From contig OY970177.1 in assembly GCA_963707975.1 (NCBI GenBank), positions 2,108,001 through 2,172,000 on the forward strand: 64,000 bases of DNA, in the 5' to 3' direction. Source of the stretch: CAVVXX01 sp963707975. Lineage in GTDB: Bacteria; Pseudomonadota; Alphaproteobacteria; Micropepsales; Micropepsaceae. Below, one piece after another: positions 1-7,013 of this stretch; positions within the stretch are counted from its first letter, which is position 1; every line of letters begins with the position of its first letter. The translations under genes and the position numbers were made by a program. Below the pieces are notes generated by a model. That model saw only the letters and a list, made by a program, of their open reading frames with translations. It had not been told where the DNA came from and did no database searches.

Positions 1-75
1 CGGGCAGCCGGTCTTGGGATCTCGCAGCCGGCGCATGAGATCGAGCAGGGTATCTATGTCTGTCTTTTCGGTCAT
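1..75 (-). CDS. mazG: MazG-type nucleoside triphosphate pyrophosphohydrolase, N-terminal fragment
   Basis: Only the first 25 codons lie in the window; the gene runs off the left edge. The minus strand starts with ATG at 75 and reads MTEKTDIDTLLDLMRRLRDP, then KTGCP. The LMxRLRDPxxGCP string is the typical opening of MazG, which hydrolyses non-canonical and stress-related NTPs to NMP and pyrophosphate. In many alphaproteobacteria mazG sits just after the TatD and MBL hydrolase genes. Here those lie at 9050-10638 on the same strand, so about 9 kb of accessory DNA separates them. The assignment rests on 25 residues only. Confidence 0.75.
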   Translation of the reverse strand, partial: MTEKTDIDTLLDLMRRLRDPKTGCP

Positions 76-94
76 TGCTGGCGAATTGCGATTG

Positions 95-152
95 GCGAAT
101 AGCGAATAGGGCAATTCTTCCCTATTCGCTACTCACTATTCGCTATTCGCTT
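95..152. repeat. Short GCGAATA-rich repeat with a hairpin
   Basis: Tandem copies of GCGAATA and its complement. AGCGAATAGGG (101-111) pairs perfectly with CCCTATTCGCT (120-130) across an 8-nt loop, and further CTATTCGC units follow to about 150. It lies between the mazG start and the stop of the MerR gene. No T-tract follows on either strand, so a simple terminator is unlikely; a spacer-type palindromic repeat is more probable. Confidence 0.6.
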
Positions 153-156
153 CGGC

Positions 157-985
157 TTACTCGCCCAGTTCCTTCAGCTTCGCCTGGGCTTTGGCAATGA
201 AGGCGAAGATTTCCGTGTTGAGCGGCAGCTTGAGCGCGGCCTTGGGGTCGGCCATTGCGTCGCTCCATACGGCTTTCACCTTGGCGGCAATAGCGGGATC
301 GCCGCCGGTGAACTGGTTCACCAGCGCGCGCCAGCGCCGCGCCACGGTAAGCGCCACAGGCGAGGCGGGATCGCCTTTGGCCATGGCGGCCTTGGCGTCC
401 TCGATCACTTTCTCCCATGACTCGCTAACCGCCTTCTGATCGAATTTCTTGGCCGCCAGAGCCTTGGTTTCCTCAGGTGTGAAATATTTTGAGCTGATGG
501 GATCGAAAATCGCTTTCAGCTCTTCCGGTGTCGCCTTGCTTGCCATCGTCGTCTCCTTGGTGAGGGTGGTGAGGTCGTCGATGGAAAGTTCTTGGCCTGA
601 AGCCAGCTTCGCCCGTGCGGCACGAACGAGCGTGAGCGCGCGGCTGATCCTTGCGCCTTCGCCGGAAAGCGCCTGTTCCTGCAATGCCAGCACATCACCA
701 AGCTTGACGCCGCGCTGGTTCAGCAACTCGGCGACCCCGGCCAGCGGTCAATCCTAGCCGTTTGAGAGCCAGCACCTGGTGGAGGCGGGCGAGCTCGGCG
801 GGACCATAAGTCCGCCATTCGGACGCCGTGCGCACGGGCCTCACCAACCCATGGCGCTCATACAGACGCAGCGCCTTAACGGTGACGCCGAGAAAGCGTG
901 CCGTTTCAGCGGGACCGAGGTGGCGCCCCTTGCTAACCGCCACCGGCCCACGCGGCGCAACCGCCGTCTTATGTGCGTTGAGCAT
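157..985 (-). pseudogene. MerR-family regulator with TipAS-like ligand domain, split by a one-base frameshift
   Basis: The N-terminal part (from ATG at 985; an in-frame TTG lies at 991) has the MerR winged-helix motif HLGPAETARFLGVTVKALRLY and the E/RHGLVRPVR wing. After LKRLGLTAGR the frame breaks at a run of four C on the plus strand (735-738). Removing one base joins it as AGRVAELLNQRG to the second frame (stop near 157). That frame carries a long helical TipAS/antibiotic-binding-like domain, F-x-ISSKYFTPEE..., ending in KAQAKLKELGE. Such proteins bind drugs or small ligands and activate transcription. It overlaps the end of the upstream VOC gene, so the two were probably co-transcribed. 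The shift is either a real inactivation or a homopolymer sequencing error. Confidence 0.75.
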
Positions 986-1421
986 TGGCAACGATTTCCT
1001 CCATGGAGAGGTCCTTTTTGACCGGCCCCATGGTCAAGGTAATGGTGAAACCGTCGGGGTCCGAGACGGTGAAATCGCGCGCGTTCCAAGTGCGATCTCC
1101 GGGTTCGCGGACGATTTTAGCACCATGCTGGCGTGCCCGCGCTGCGATGTCGTCCACCGTGCCGCTGGTGACCTGGTAGCTCAGGCTGATGCCCGCGCCC
1201 TTGGGACAGGTTACCGGCTCGCGCTCGGCAAGAAGCAGCAGATCGGCGTAGCGCGCCCAGCGCATATGCGCGAGGGCAGGCGCACCGCCCGGCCCCGGCA
1301 TCACGAACACGCACTGGAAACCCAGCGCCTCCTGATACCAGCGTTGGCTGGCCGCCACGTCGCGCACGGCTAGGGTGGCGAAGGAGGGCATAGGGTAATA
1401 TTCGTCGTCGTGGTGTTGCAT
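969..1421 (-). CDS. VOC (glyoxalase/bleomycin-resistance) family protein
   Basis: About 150 residues. FATLAVRDVAASQRWYQEALGF opens a single βαβββ vicinal-oxygen-chelate module, and ARDFTVSDPDGFTITL is the usual closing strand pair. Family members bind a metal for glyoxalase or dioxygenase chemistry, or sequester bleomycin-type drugs. The substrate cannot be told here. ATG at 1421 is chosen because the residues upstream of it look like non-coding sequence. The end overlaps the start of the MerR/TipAS gene by up to 17 bases, which suggests a small operon of a drug-binding regulator and its target. Confidence 0.8.
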   Translation of the reverse strand: MQHHDDEYYPMPSFATLAVRDVAASQRWYQEALGFQCVFVMPGPGGAPALAHMRWARYADLLLLAEREPVTCPKGAGISLSYQVTSGTVDDIAARARQHGAKIVREPGDRTWNARDFTVSDPDGFTITLTMGPVKKDLSMEEIVANAQRT

Positions 1422-1675
1422 AGCGGTTTGCTCGTTGATTTCTTTCGGACTGGCTTGTGGAGCCGGACCTTGGGGCCGGCGCAAGTGCAATTATCCCGGC
1501 CTTTCATTCAAGGCTGGTACCGAAAGCGCGGATTTCCGGAATTAAGCGTGAGATGGGTTGGAGCGAGTCGCTCGTCAAGGGGTCAGGGCGGATTTATTCG
1601 CTGAACAACGGCCCAAGGACATTCCCGCCGCCAGCCAGTCATCCTGCCTTACTTCGTATAAGCAATATTATGGGA
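1422..1675. other. Non-coding stretch left of the transposon pair
   Basis: No convincing gene on either strand. It is the left flank of the insertion site and becomes AT-rich toward 1660-1683. The right flank resumes at 7904, so the ancestral spacer between the VOC gene and the membrane protein at 8042 was about 400 bp and the insertion did not interrupt a recognisable gene. Confidence 0.5.
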
Positions 1676-1683
1676 AATTATTA
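1676..1683. repeat. Target-site duplication AATTATTA, left copy
   Basis: The octamer AATTATTA directly abuts the left inverted repeat of element A. Identical copies lie at 4872-4879 and 7896-7903. An 8-bp duplication is the size expected for the IS1595 family. Confidence 0.9.
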
Positions 1684-1708
1684 CGCGTTGTTTCACTTCA
1701 CAGACCCA
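1684..1708. repeat. Element A left inverted repeat
   Basis: Starts CGCGTTGTTTCACTTC and ends ACAGACCCA. It matches the reverse complement of 4847-4871 except at positions 1, 5, 6 and 16. Confidence 0.88.
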
Positions 1709-1739
1709 TCCACCAAGGCTATGATGCCGGAGGCGCGCC

Positions 1740-2588
1740 ATGAATCAGCGCCCTAACAGCCTTTTCGGTGGTGCCATGCTGAGATTATCGATTGCCTATT
1801 TCTATGACTTGGGAATGGCTATGCGGCCATTAAAGCAGCTTGAGGGAGGACAAAACCTACAAGCCGTTTGGCCGGACCTGTACGCGGCTGAAAATGCGTT
1901 AAATCAGTTTCTGGCTACGGATTGGATGTGGGGCGCGATCAAGTCGTCATATGCACTAGGTCAGCAGCTTTCCACGGCCATCAAGACATTAACATCTGAC
2001 CCAGCCCCAGATCGCCCATTAACCCCTTTAGAGGCGTATAGCGTGGTAAGCGCCCTCTGGGCTTACGAGCCAGTATTGCGCGCCGATCTGTCCGTTGCCG
2101 ATACCTACTATGTCACCCGAAAAGGCGGATATGACACTTGGACGCTTATTACAAACGCGGAGGCTCTGTTCCCGGGCCCTCTTACGGCGAAAGTTCCTGA
2201 CGCCCTCGCGGACGTTCAAGAGGCAGGGAAATGTCTTGCATTTGAGCTGTGCACCGCATCCGGCATACACATTCTACGGGCTCTGGAGCTTGTATTGAAA
2301 GCCTATTTCAAAGCTGTAACGAATGGTGCGCCATTGCCGAAGAATCGGAATATTGGGGCTTACATAAAAGCCCTCGAAACAGCAGGAGTCGGGGAAGAAA
2401 AAACTCTCGCGGTCCTGACACAGATAAAAGACCTACACCGTAATTCTCTGATGCACGCAGAAGAATCTCTCACAAAAGAGGACGCCATTCTCTTATTTGG
2501 GATCGTGTTTAGCGCGATGGCTGCAATGCTAAAAGCGATACCGGAGCCTGTGTCGGCGGCAGGAAAGATTAGCGCCCCTACCTCTTGA
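1740..2588 (+). CDS. Passenger protein with a C-terminal HEPN-like RX4H motif
   Basis: 282 residues starting 31 bp inside the element A terminal repeat. I do not recognise the N-terminal two thirds, which are helical (residues 10-160). Residues 171-255 form two helices around LHRNSLMHAEESL, with R234, N235 and H239 in the RN-x3-H arrangement typical of HEPN domains. Many HEPN proteins are RNases in toxin-antitoxin, abortive-infection or CRISPR systems; others are inactive helpers such as HepT-like or RES-associated proteins. No signal peptide or membrane segment is seen. The stop overlaps the end of a convergent small gene (2578-2733). A defence or toxin role is inference from one motif and from its cargo position. 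Confidence 0.65.
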   Translation: MNQRPNSLFGGAMLRLSIAYFYDLGMAMRPLKQLEGGQNLQAVWPDLYAAENALNQFLATDWMWGAIKSSYALGQQLSTAIKTLTSDPAPDRPLTPLEAYSVVSALWAYEPVLRADLSVADTYYVTRKGGYDTWTLITNAEALFPGPLTAKVPDALADVQEAGKCLAFELCTASGIHILRALELVLKAYFKAVTNGAPLPKNRNIGAYIKALETAGVGEEKTLAVLTQIKDLHRNSLMHAEESLTKEDAILLFGIVFSAMAAMLKAIPEPVSAAGKISAPTS

Positions 2589-2733
2589 CGCTCCTACGTC
2601 GCGCAATCTTGTCGAACGCCCGCTCAAACGCCTCTGGGTTTTCGTCCGCCTCGATCTTCTTAGCGGTTTCCACGAAGCGTTTGGATTGCTTGGGATCGTC
2701 CTGTTTGGGTTTCGCGGCTGGTTTGCGTGGCAT
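2578..2733 (-). CDS. Small charged cargo protein
   Basis: 51 residues from ATG at 2733: MPRKPAAKPKQDDPKQSKRF, then an acidic and basic helix (VETAKKIEADENPEAFERAF) and an RRR tail. ORFs of this look, with a Lys/Pro-rich start followed by QSKRF and an amphipathic helix, are familiar small hypotheticals in alphaproteobacterial mobile DNA. The function is unknown. The in-frame ATG ten codons upstream is less likely because its residues (MAGRGYYHLT) do not fit the pattern. It overlaps the 3' end of the HEPN-like gene by 11 bases in convergent orientation. Confidence 0.6.
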   Translation of the reverse strand: MPRKPAAKPKQDDPKQSKRFVETAKKIEADENPEAFERAFDKIARRRSVKR

Positions 2734-2777
2734 GGTGAGGTGGTAATATCCCCTTCCGGCCATGGGAGCAATTCAAT

Positions 2778-3146
2778 ATGCGGAAATTACCACAACTGGC
2801 AACGGCATTTTGCATTGGTGCGGTTTTATCGCCCCTCTTGGGTCAGGCGGCGATGTTACATGGACAATATATGGTTCTAGGCCCCGGCAATTCTTCTTGC
2901 GGTGCATGGACTCAGGACCATGCAAACCCTTCCGGGCTATCCTATGGCGAGGACTTTTGGGTTCAAGGGTTTCTCTCGGCCGTAAATGAATATGGCACCG
3001 GAGTGAGCAATATCACGAACGGAACAGATGCTTTTGGCGTCAGTGCGTGGATCAGCAACTATTGTGCGGCCAATCCGTTGAAAAGCATATCGGAGGCTGC
3101 CGACATGCTGGTGGTGGAGCTTCTCAAGAGAAACAAACCCCGGTAA
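2778..3146 (+). CDS. Small secreted protein, Rap1a/Tai-like layout
   Basis: 122 residues. A signal peptide occupies about residues 1-25 (ATAFCIGAVLSPLLGQAA). The mature part has a CGAW motif, FWVQGFLSAVNEYG, and near the end the string WISNYCAANPLKSISEAAD plus a final helix. A buried Cys pair with a YCxxNP...A helix resembles the Rap1a/Tai group, which contains type VI effector immunity proteins, and related periplasmic hypotheticals. The similarity is in layout only and no effector is adjacent. It probably acts in the periplasm. Confidence 0.6.
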   Translation: MRKLPQLATAFCIGAVLSPLLGQAAMLHGQYMVLGPGNSSCGAWTQDHANPSGLSYGEDFWVQGFLSAVNEYGTGVSNITNGTDAFGVSAWISNYCAANPLKSISEAADMLVVELLKRNKPR

Positions 3147-3239
3147 AATGCAAACGCGATGGGCGGGGCTGCAACCCCGCTGCCATCAAAATTAGCGCGC
3201 GTTTTGGTTAGACCCGCACTCTAGCCAAAGGCTGCCGCT

Positions 3240-3515
3240 ATGTCGAAACAAAAATCCGCTTTGGTGGGATTTCCTCTCGTCCTGATAGAATGGAGAGACG
3301 CCAGCCGCCTTAATGGCGGCTGGATGGATTGGATAGACATTCCTGACCCTTACCCGCACACCTGTATCAGTGTTGGGTTCCTAGTAGGGTCAAATAAGCA
3401 CGGCAGAATACTTGTACCCACAGTGGGGGACACAGAGCACCCGGACAACCGGCATACTTACGGGGGTATGATGATCCCGCAATCCGCGATTGTTTCGGAA
3501 CGTCGACTTAAATGA
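3240..3515 (+). CDS. Phage-type small hypothetical protein
   Basis: 91 residues with no signal peptide. LVLIEWRDASRLNGGW, CISVGFLVGSNKHGRILVPT and GGMMIPQSAIVSERRL form a compact β-rich protein of a type often found in phage and plasmid cargo. The W, C and GFL positions are the recognisable core. No enzymatic motif is visible. A GCGGGG/CCCCGC hairpin (3163-3180) lies between the previous stop and this gene. Confidence 0.55.
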   Translation: MSKQKSALVGFPLVLIEWRDASRLNGGWMDWIDIPDPYPHTCISVGFLVGSNKHGRILVPTVGDTEHPDNRHTYGGMMIPQSAIVSERRLK

Positions 3516-3521
3516 AGCAGG

Positions 3522-3686
3522 TTATCTGCTTCCTCTGCGCGACACGCGCTGGCGCTTCGCTACTGAAGCATCCGCCATAGTGCGACCGCCTGAGGAGCGT
3601 CCCCTACGAAGCTGTCTGGCCGCGTCCGACAGTTCTCTCTTGCTAGGCGGCTTGATCGTTTCTTTGCCGCGTTTTCCCTTGGACAT
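3522..3686 (-). CDS. Very small, strongly basic cargo protein
   Basis: 54 residues starting at ATG 3686: MSKGKRGKETIKPPSKRELS, then DAARQLRRGR, SSGGRTMADASVAKRQR and a basic RRGSR end. The composition (over 30 percent K/R, with an SKRELSDAARQLRRG amphipathic stretch) suggests a nucleic-acid-binding or disordered peptide. Its tail abuts the tail of the 3240 gene. Comparable Lys/Arg-rich mini-genes occur at 2578-2733 in this element and 7014-7184 in element B. Confidence 0.55.
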   Translation of the reverse strand: MSKGKRGKETIKPPSKRELSDAARQLRRGRSSGGRTMADASVAKRQRVSRRGSR

Positions 3687-3865
3687 TCTATGGTTTCCTT
3701 CTGTTGGTCCCGCCCCCCATCAGAACCTGCTACCCAAACAGATCAATTGGGCATTTATGAGTGTAGTCAACGATTCGTTCGGTTCCAATTGCCGCAGATA
3801 GCAGGAGAGGGCGCAGCTATTCAGCCCCCTCCCCTCGCACTTTCAACCAGTGGGCTATCAATTCC
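3687..3865. other. Spacer before the element A transposase 3' end
   Basis: No gene is supported here, except that a second frame running past the transposase stop encodes a short basic stretch on the minus strand (about 3795-3900, containing RPRFRSFEELIAHWLKVRG). It resembles the short ORF after the element B transposase and may be a vestige of it. Confidence 0.35.
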
Positions 3866-4807
3866 TCAAACGAGCGAAACCGTGGCCTCGGACGCTTTGC
3901 TATCAGTCGTTTGATAGGTGAGCCGCTTGCCGACAACTCCCTTCAAAGCGATTTCGGCCCGCTGCGCGTCGTTGACGCCCAGCTTGTCGCGAGTGTTCTG
4001 GCGAAAATCGAACTCGGCGCAGTAGCGGTGCAAATGCTGTTCGGAAACGTGTTGGAATACGCCAACGATACCGCGCTTGAACACGCTGAAATAGCCCTCA
4101 AGAGTGTTGGTGTGCACATCGCCCCGGACGTATTCGCGCTTAACGTGATCCACGCTTTCGTGCTTCGCCACCATAGTCGGGAACTTGTAATACTGTGCCC
4201 CATCGGTGACCAAGCGACTTTCGGGGTGCACATTCGCGCGCAGCTTGCGTTTGATTTCGTAGGCGGTCGCGCTCCTGATGGGCATGGAACGAATGTCCCC
4301 TCCCCGTTCGACCAAGGCCAACACTTTCATCTTGTGCTGGTAGCCGGGGCCTTTCTTGGTCTTGGGCGAGTGACCGATGAACATTTCGTCGGCCTCGACG
4401 GTCTTTCCGGCCCCGCCAATCGGACTGGACATATCGGGCACCATTGCGAGGCGGATTCGATGGCCCATGTGCCAAGCGGTTTTCATGCCGACGCCCAAGG
4501 TGCGCTGAAGCTGGCGGGTGCTGATACCCTTCTTGCTTGAGCAGATCATGTAGATGGCCTGAAGCCACAAGCGCAGGGGCGCGTGGCTATCCTCGAAGAT
4601 GGTCCGCATCTTGACGGTAAAGGACCGCCTACAGCCGTAGCACTTGCGAAGCCCTACCCTAGTGGTCTTGCCGTTCAACCTACCTATGTGATCGCCGTAA
4701 GCCCCGCAGAACGGGCAGACAGGCCCATCAGGCCACAGCCTAGCCTCGACGTAAGCGTAGGCGGCCTGCTCGTTATGGAAGTGGGCGGCTGAAAGATTGG
4801 ATGCCAT
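3866..4807 (-). CDS. IS1595-family transposase of element A
   Basis: 313 residues, full length. An N-terminal zinc ribbon uses C31/C34 (CPFC) and C56/C59 (CYGC). A helical linker (SSKKGISTRQLQRTLGV) is followed by the ISXO2-type catalytic domain with D140 (VEADEMF), D202 (TDGAQYY), N234 and E237 in HTNTLEGYFSVFKRG, and K244. This is the DD-N-K layout of IS1595 enzymes, which cut the inverted repeats and make 8-bp target duplications. It starts 64 bp from the element end and faces away from the element B transposase. No frameshift or missing catalytic residue is seen, so it may be active. Confidence 0.95.
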   Translation of the reverse strand: MASNLSAAHFHNEQAAYAYVEARLWPDGPVCPFCGAYGDHIGRLNGKTTRVGLRKCYGCRRSFTVKMRTIFEDSHAPLRLWLQAIYMICSSKKGISTRQLQRTLGVGMKTAWHMGHRIRLAMVPDMSSPIGGAGKTVEADEMFIGHSPKTKKGPGYQHKMKVLALVERGGDIRSMPIRSATAYEIKRKLRANVHPESRLVTDGAQYYKFPTMVAKHESVDHVKREYVRGDVHTNTLEGYFSVFKRGIVGVFQHVSEQHLHRYCAEFDFRQNTRDKLGVNDAQRAEIALKGVVGKRLTYQTTDSKASEATVSLV

Positions 4808-4846
4808 GACGAAATCTCCTTATGGCACCACACTATTCTTAGCGGT

Positions 4847-4871
4847 TGGGTCTGTCAAGTGAAACGTCGCC
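4847..4871. repeat. Element A right inverted repeat
   Basis: Reads TGGGTCTGTCAAGTGAAACG on the plus strand and ends GTCGCC directly against the central AATTATTA. Its outward sequence starts GGCGA, like both ends of element B. Confidence 0.9.
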
Positions 4872-4879
4872 AATTATTA
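4872..4879. repeat. Target-site duplication AATTATTA, shared central copy
   Basis: The only eight bases between elements A and B. It serves as the right duplication of A and the left duplication of B. Confidence 0.92.
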
Positions 4880-4907
4880 GGCGATTATATACTTGAACCA
4901 GCAGACC
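4880..4907. repeat. Element B left inverted repeat
   Basis: 28 bases, identical to the reverse complement of 7868-7895. The core ACTTGA...CAGACC is shared with the ends of element A. Confidence 0.95.
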
Positions 4908-4942
4908 GCAATCCCTATATTTGAGGCATAGGGAGATTCGCC

Positions 4943-5872
4943 ATGCCTAAGCTATTCAATAATAAGGTCTTTCAAGACCCAGTTGCAGCCCGTCTTTGGC
5001 TGGAAAAGATGCTCTGGCCGGAAGGCCCTGTGTGCGCCCACTGCGGCGTCCTGGGCGAAGCCAAGGCTCTATCCAGCCCTCCCGGCACCTACCAGTGCAA
5101 CGCCTGTAGGAAGCAATTTACGGTCACGGTGGGCACGGTGTTCGAACGCAGCCATATCCCCCTGAACAAGTGGCTGATGGCGACCTTTCTCTTCTGCGCT
5201 TCGAAGAAAGGCGTTTCCGCCCACCAGATGCATAGGATTTTAGGCATCACCTACAAGTCGGCCTGGTTCATGATGCACAGGCTTCGTGAAGCCATGACAC
5301 CCGCCTCTCCGGGCCAGCTAGGCGGCGCTGGCAAGATTGTCGAGGCGGACGAAACCTACCTGCTCAAGGCCGATGGGAAGCGCAAGCATCCGGGCGCTGG
5401 CGGCTATGCCCACAAGATGAAGGTTTTGAGCCTCACTGAGCGCGGTGGCCGCATCCGTTCGTTCAAGATCGGTGGCGCCTCAAGGCACGATATTCTTCCG
5501 GCCCTTCGCGCCAACGTCCACCCTGATAGCACTCTCCATACCGATGGTTCTCAGGTCTACAAATTCGCCGGGGCAACGGCTGAGCATGAGGCCGTCGATC
5601 ATGACAAGGGATACGTTCGTAAAGGCAAGCGCGGAAAGGTTCACACCAACACGCTCGAAGGCTTCTTTTCGGTTTTCAAGCGCGGCATGGTAGGGACGTA
5701 CCAGCATTGTGGCGAGCAGCATTTACAGCGTTATCTGGCCGAGTTCGATTTCAGACAGAACAACCGCGCCAAGCTCGGCATTGACGACGAGACGCGCGCT
5801 GCAACGGCGCTCAAAGGCATCGTCGGCAAAAGGCTGACGTATTGGAGGACTAATTCAGCCGCGCACCTTTAA
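4943..5872 (+). CDS. IS1595-family transposase of element B
   Basis: 309 residues. Zinc ribbon at C31/C34 (CAHC) and C52/C55 (CNAC), then CASKKGVSAHQMHRILGI. The catalytic domain has D136 (VEADETY), D201 (TDGSQVY), N236 and E239 in HTNTLEGFFSVFKRG, and K246. It is clearly homologous to the element A enzyme by eye but only moderately similar, so the two elements are different species rather than copies. Start ATG 4943 follows AGGGAGATTCGCC. All expected catalytic residues are present. Confidence 0.96.
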   Translation: MPKLFNNKVFQDPVAARLWLEKMLWPEGPVCAHCGVLGEAKALSSPPGTYQCNACRKQFTVTVGTVFERSHIPLNKWLMATFLFCASKKGVSAHQMHRILGITYKSAWFMMHRLREAMTPASPGQLGGAGKIVEADETYLLKADGKRKHPGAGGYAHKMKVLSLTERGGRIRSFKIGGASRHDILPALRANVHPDSTLHTDGSQVYKFAGATAEHEAVDHDKGYVRKGKRGKVHTNTLEGFFSVFKRGMVGTYQHCGEQHLQRYLAEFDFRQNNRAKLGIDDETRAATALKGIVGKRLTYWRTNSAAHL

Positions 5873-5984
5873 GCAGCAAGCCAACGCTTTCATTCGTTGG
5901 CGCAAAGCGAATGGCTTTCCAGTCGAGAAACGCAAGCGCCCCTTCTGGGGTAAGAAGGCGTGGCGCAAGAACCGCTCTAATTGA
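5853..5984 (+). CDS. Possible short ORF overlapping the transposase end
   Basis: A second frame overlapping the last codons of the transposase encodes about 43 residues containing PRTFKQQANAFIRWRKANGF and a basic KRKRPFWGKKAWRKNR tail. GGAGG (5844-5848) lies just upstream, but the only initiation codon at suitable spacing is an ATT (5853), so expression may need translational coupling or a rare start. A similar basic fragment follows the element A transposase in its alternative frame. It may be an accessory DNA-binding peptide, or simply not made. Confidence 0.35.
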   Translation: MQPRTFKQQANAFIRWRKANGFPVEKRKRPFWGKKAWRKNRSN

Positions 5985-6001
5985 AATGATGAGGCCTAGC
6001 T

Positions 6002-6295
6002 ATGGATGGCGAATTTGGAGACGAGGCTGTTTTCCAAATCTATGGGCGTCTCAGCGCGCACGAATCCATGCTTGTGACACTCTACGCGTTGTATTTTTCA
6101 CAAATGAAGCCAGAAGATGCAGAAGACTTCGTGAGAAATATCGAGAGGCAAATGAAGACCGCATTCGTCTCGGAAGAAGCGGATCAGAGAGCGCCGGAAG
6201 GCGTCGGTCTTCAAGTCGCACGCGATTCTCAAGTGATGGCGTCGCGCTTGCTTCAAAAGGCTCTGAAGCAGGCTGCCGTGCTAAGGGCAAAATAA
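6002..6295 (+). CDS. Hypothetical helical cargo protein
   Basis: 97 residues from ATG 6002, preceded by GATGAGG. It is mostly helical: QIYGRLSAHESMLVTLYALY, then PEDAEDFVRNIERQMKTAF and a C-terminal helix with QALKQAAVLRAK-like spacing. No signal peptide, no Cys and no catalytic motif. I do not recognise the family. Its position between the transposase and the lipoprotein marks it as element B cargo. Confidence 0.5.
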   Translation: MDGEFGDEAVFQIYGRLSAHESMLVTLYALYFSQMKPEDAEDFVRNIERQMKTAFVSEEADQRAPEGVGLQVARDSQVMASRLLQKALKQAAVLRAK

Positions 6296-6354
6296 TTTCC
6301 ATTCCATCTTCAGGCCGATCCATATTCGCATAGAGTCACCACGCCGCTCATGCG

Positions 6355-6777
6355 TCAAGTATGCGGCGCGCACAAAGGGAACTCCTGATAAAAGAAATAT
6401 CCAGGATCAGCGCCGGGCTCATAAGCGGTTGCGATCACAGCTTCGCCGGGAAAGTAGAGGCCAGCCTTTCCATTCACGCCAACGTCAACGTATGCGAAGA
6501 ACGGCGTTGCCCCGACATAGCCGCCGTAACTGTTTTTGGCGTTGACGAAGCCGCAAACTGCAATCATGTGGGGGTCTTTCTGATAAGCAACTAAGTTGGA
6601 AAATTTGGAGGAGTCGGGGTCTTTCAAGTTTTGGTTCACAGCCTTTTCCGCTGCCGCTTCAATGCCAGGCGACAAACTGATGCGCGCCAAGCCTGGAGAT
6701 TCAACTGGCTTAATCGGCGTCACACACGAACAAAGAGCCATACCCAAAAGCGCTATCCATATTTTCTGAAATGTCAT
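6355..6777 (-). CDS. Small lipoprotein with a GFVNAKNSYGGY motif
   Basis: 140 residues. Residues 1-18 form a lipoprotein-type signal ending in ALCSC, with two candidate lipid-anchored cysteines. The mature domain contains NLKDPDSSKFSNLVAYQ and VCGFVNAKNSYGGYVGATPF, a combination seen in small envelope lipoproteins from phages and alphaproteobacteria, function unknown. It should sit in the outer or inner membrane facing the periplasm. It starts about 20 bases from the structured RNA segment at 6800 and runs away from it. Confidence 0.6.
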   Translation of the reverse strand: MTFQKIWIALLGMALCSCVTPIKPVESPGLARISLSPGIEAAAEKAVNQNLKDPDSSKFSNLVAYQKDPHMIAVCGFVNAKNSYGGYVGATPFFAYVDVGVNGKAGLYFPGEAVIATAYEPGADPGYFFYQEFPLCAPHT

Positions 6778-6799
6778 GGCTTCCCCCCCTCTGGTGATC

Positions 6800-6945
6800 G
6801 GGGAGTTAAGAAGCCTCGATTAGGAGAGCTGCATCCGTCTTTAGGTTTTCACCCTGAACATGCACGGATGCCTCCCCGACCATAGAGGTCGAGGAGTGCT
6901 TTGCGGCAGCACTTGGGCCGCCTAATCGAGAGGTTCTTAAACCCC
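6800..6945 (+). ncRNA. Candidate structured RNA: three-hairpin junction with a pseudoknot
   Basis: A closing stem of about 22 bp pairs GGGG (6800-6803), TTAAGAA (6806-6812), CCT and CGATTAGG (6817-6824) with CCTAATCG (6921-6928), AGG, TTCTTAA (6934-6940) and CCCC (6942-6945). Inside are three hairpins: GCATCCGT (6831-6838) with ACGGATGC (6864-6871), itself holding TTTAGG/CCTGAA; CTCC and CGACC (6872-6881) with GGTCG and GGAG (6887-6896); and AGTGCT (6895-6900) with AGCACT (6908-6913). The loop GCGGC (6903-6907) can pair with GCCGC (6917-6921) as a pseudoknot. GTGA precedes it. The layout recalls HEARO/IscB ωRNA, but no IscB gene is present. The strand is not proven. Confidence 0.6.
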
Positions 6946-7013
6946 GGAGCGGCCAATGAGCCGCTCTGAAGCTGAATATAGCAGGGGGATTGTTGCCCTG
7001 CGAATCTGTGGGT

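Larger units (their letters stand above)
1684..4871 (-). mobile_element. Element A: passenger-carrying IS1595-like transposon
   Basis: A 3188-bp element delimited by imperfect inverted repeats at 1684-1708 and 4847-4871 (21 of 25 positions match; shared core GTTTCACTT-x-ACAGACCCA). AATTATTA flanks it on both sides. The transposase is at the right end on the minus strand, starting 64 bp inside the repeat. Cargo, left to right: a HEPN-like protein (1740), a small basic protein (2578), a secreted protein (2778), a phage-type hypothetical (3240) and a small basic protein (3522). Lower G+C and mixed codon use set it apart from the core genes. Passenger genes are known in some IS1595 subgroups. Confidence 0.92.

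Noticed and set aside
101..130. Intrinsic terminator between mazG and the MerR gene
   Set aside because: An 11-bp stem exists but no T-run follows on either strand, and repeated GCGAATA units suggest a repeat instead.
6800..6945. Definite IscB ωRNA
   Set aside because: The fold and preceding GTGA are suggestive, but no IscB gene occurs in the window and no covariance search was possible, so it is kept as a candidate RNA only.
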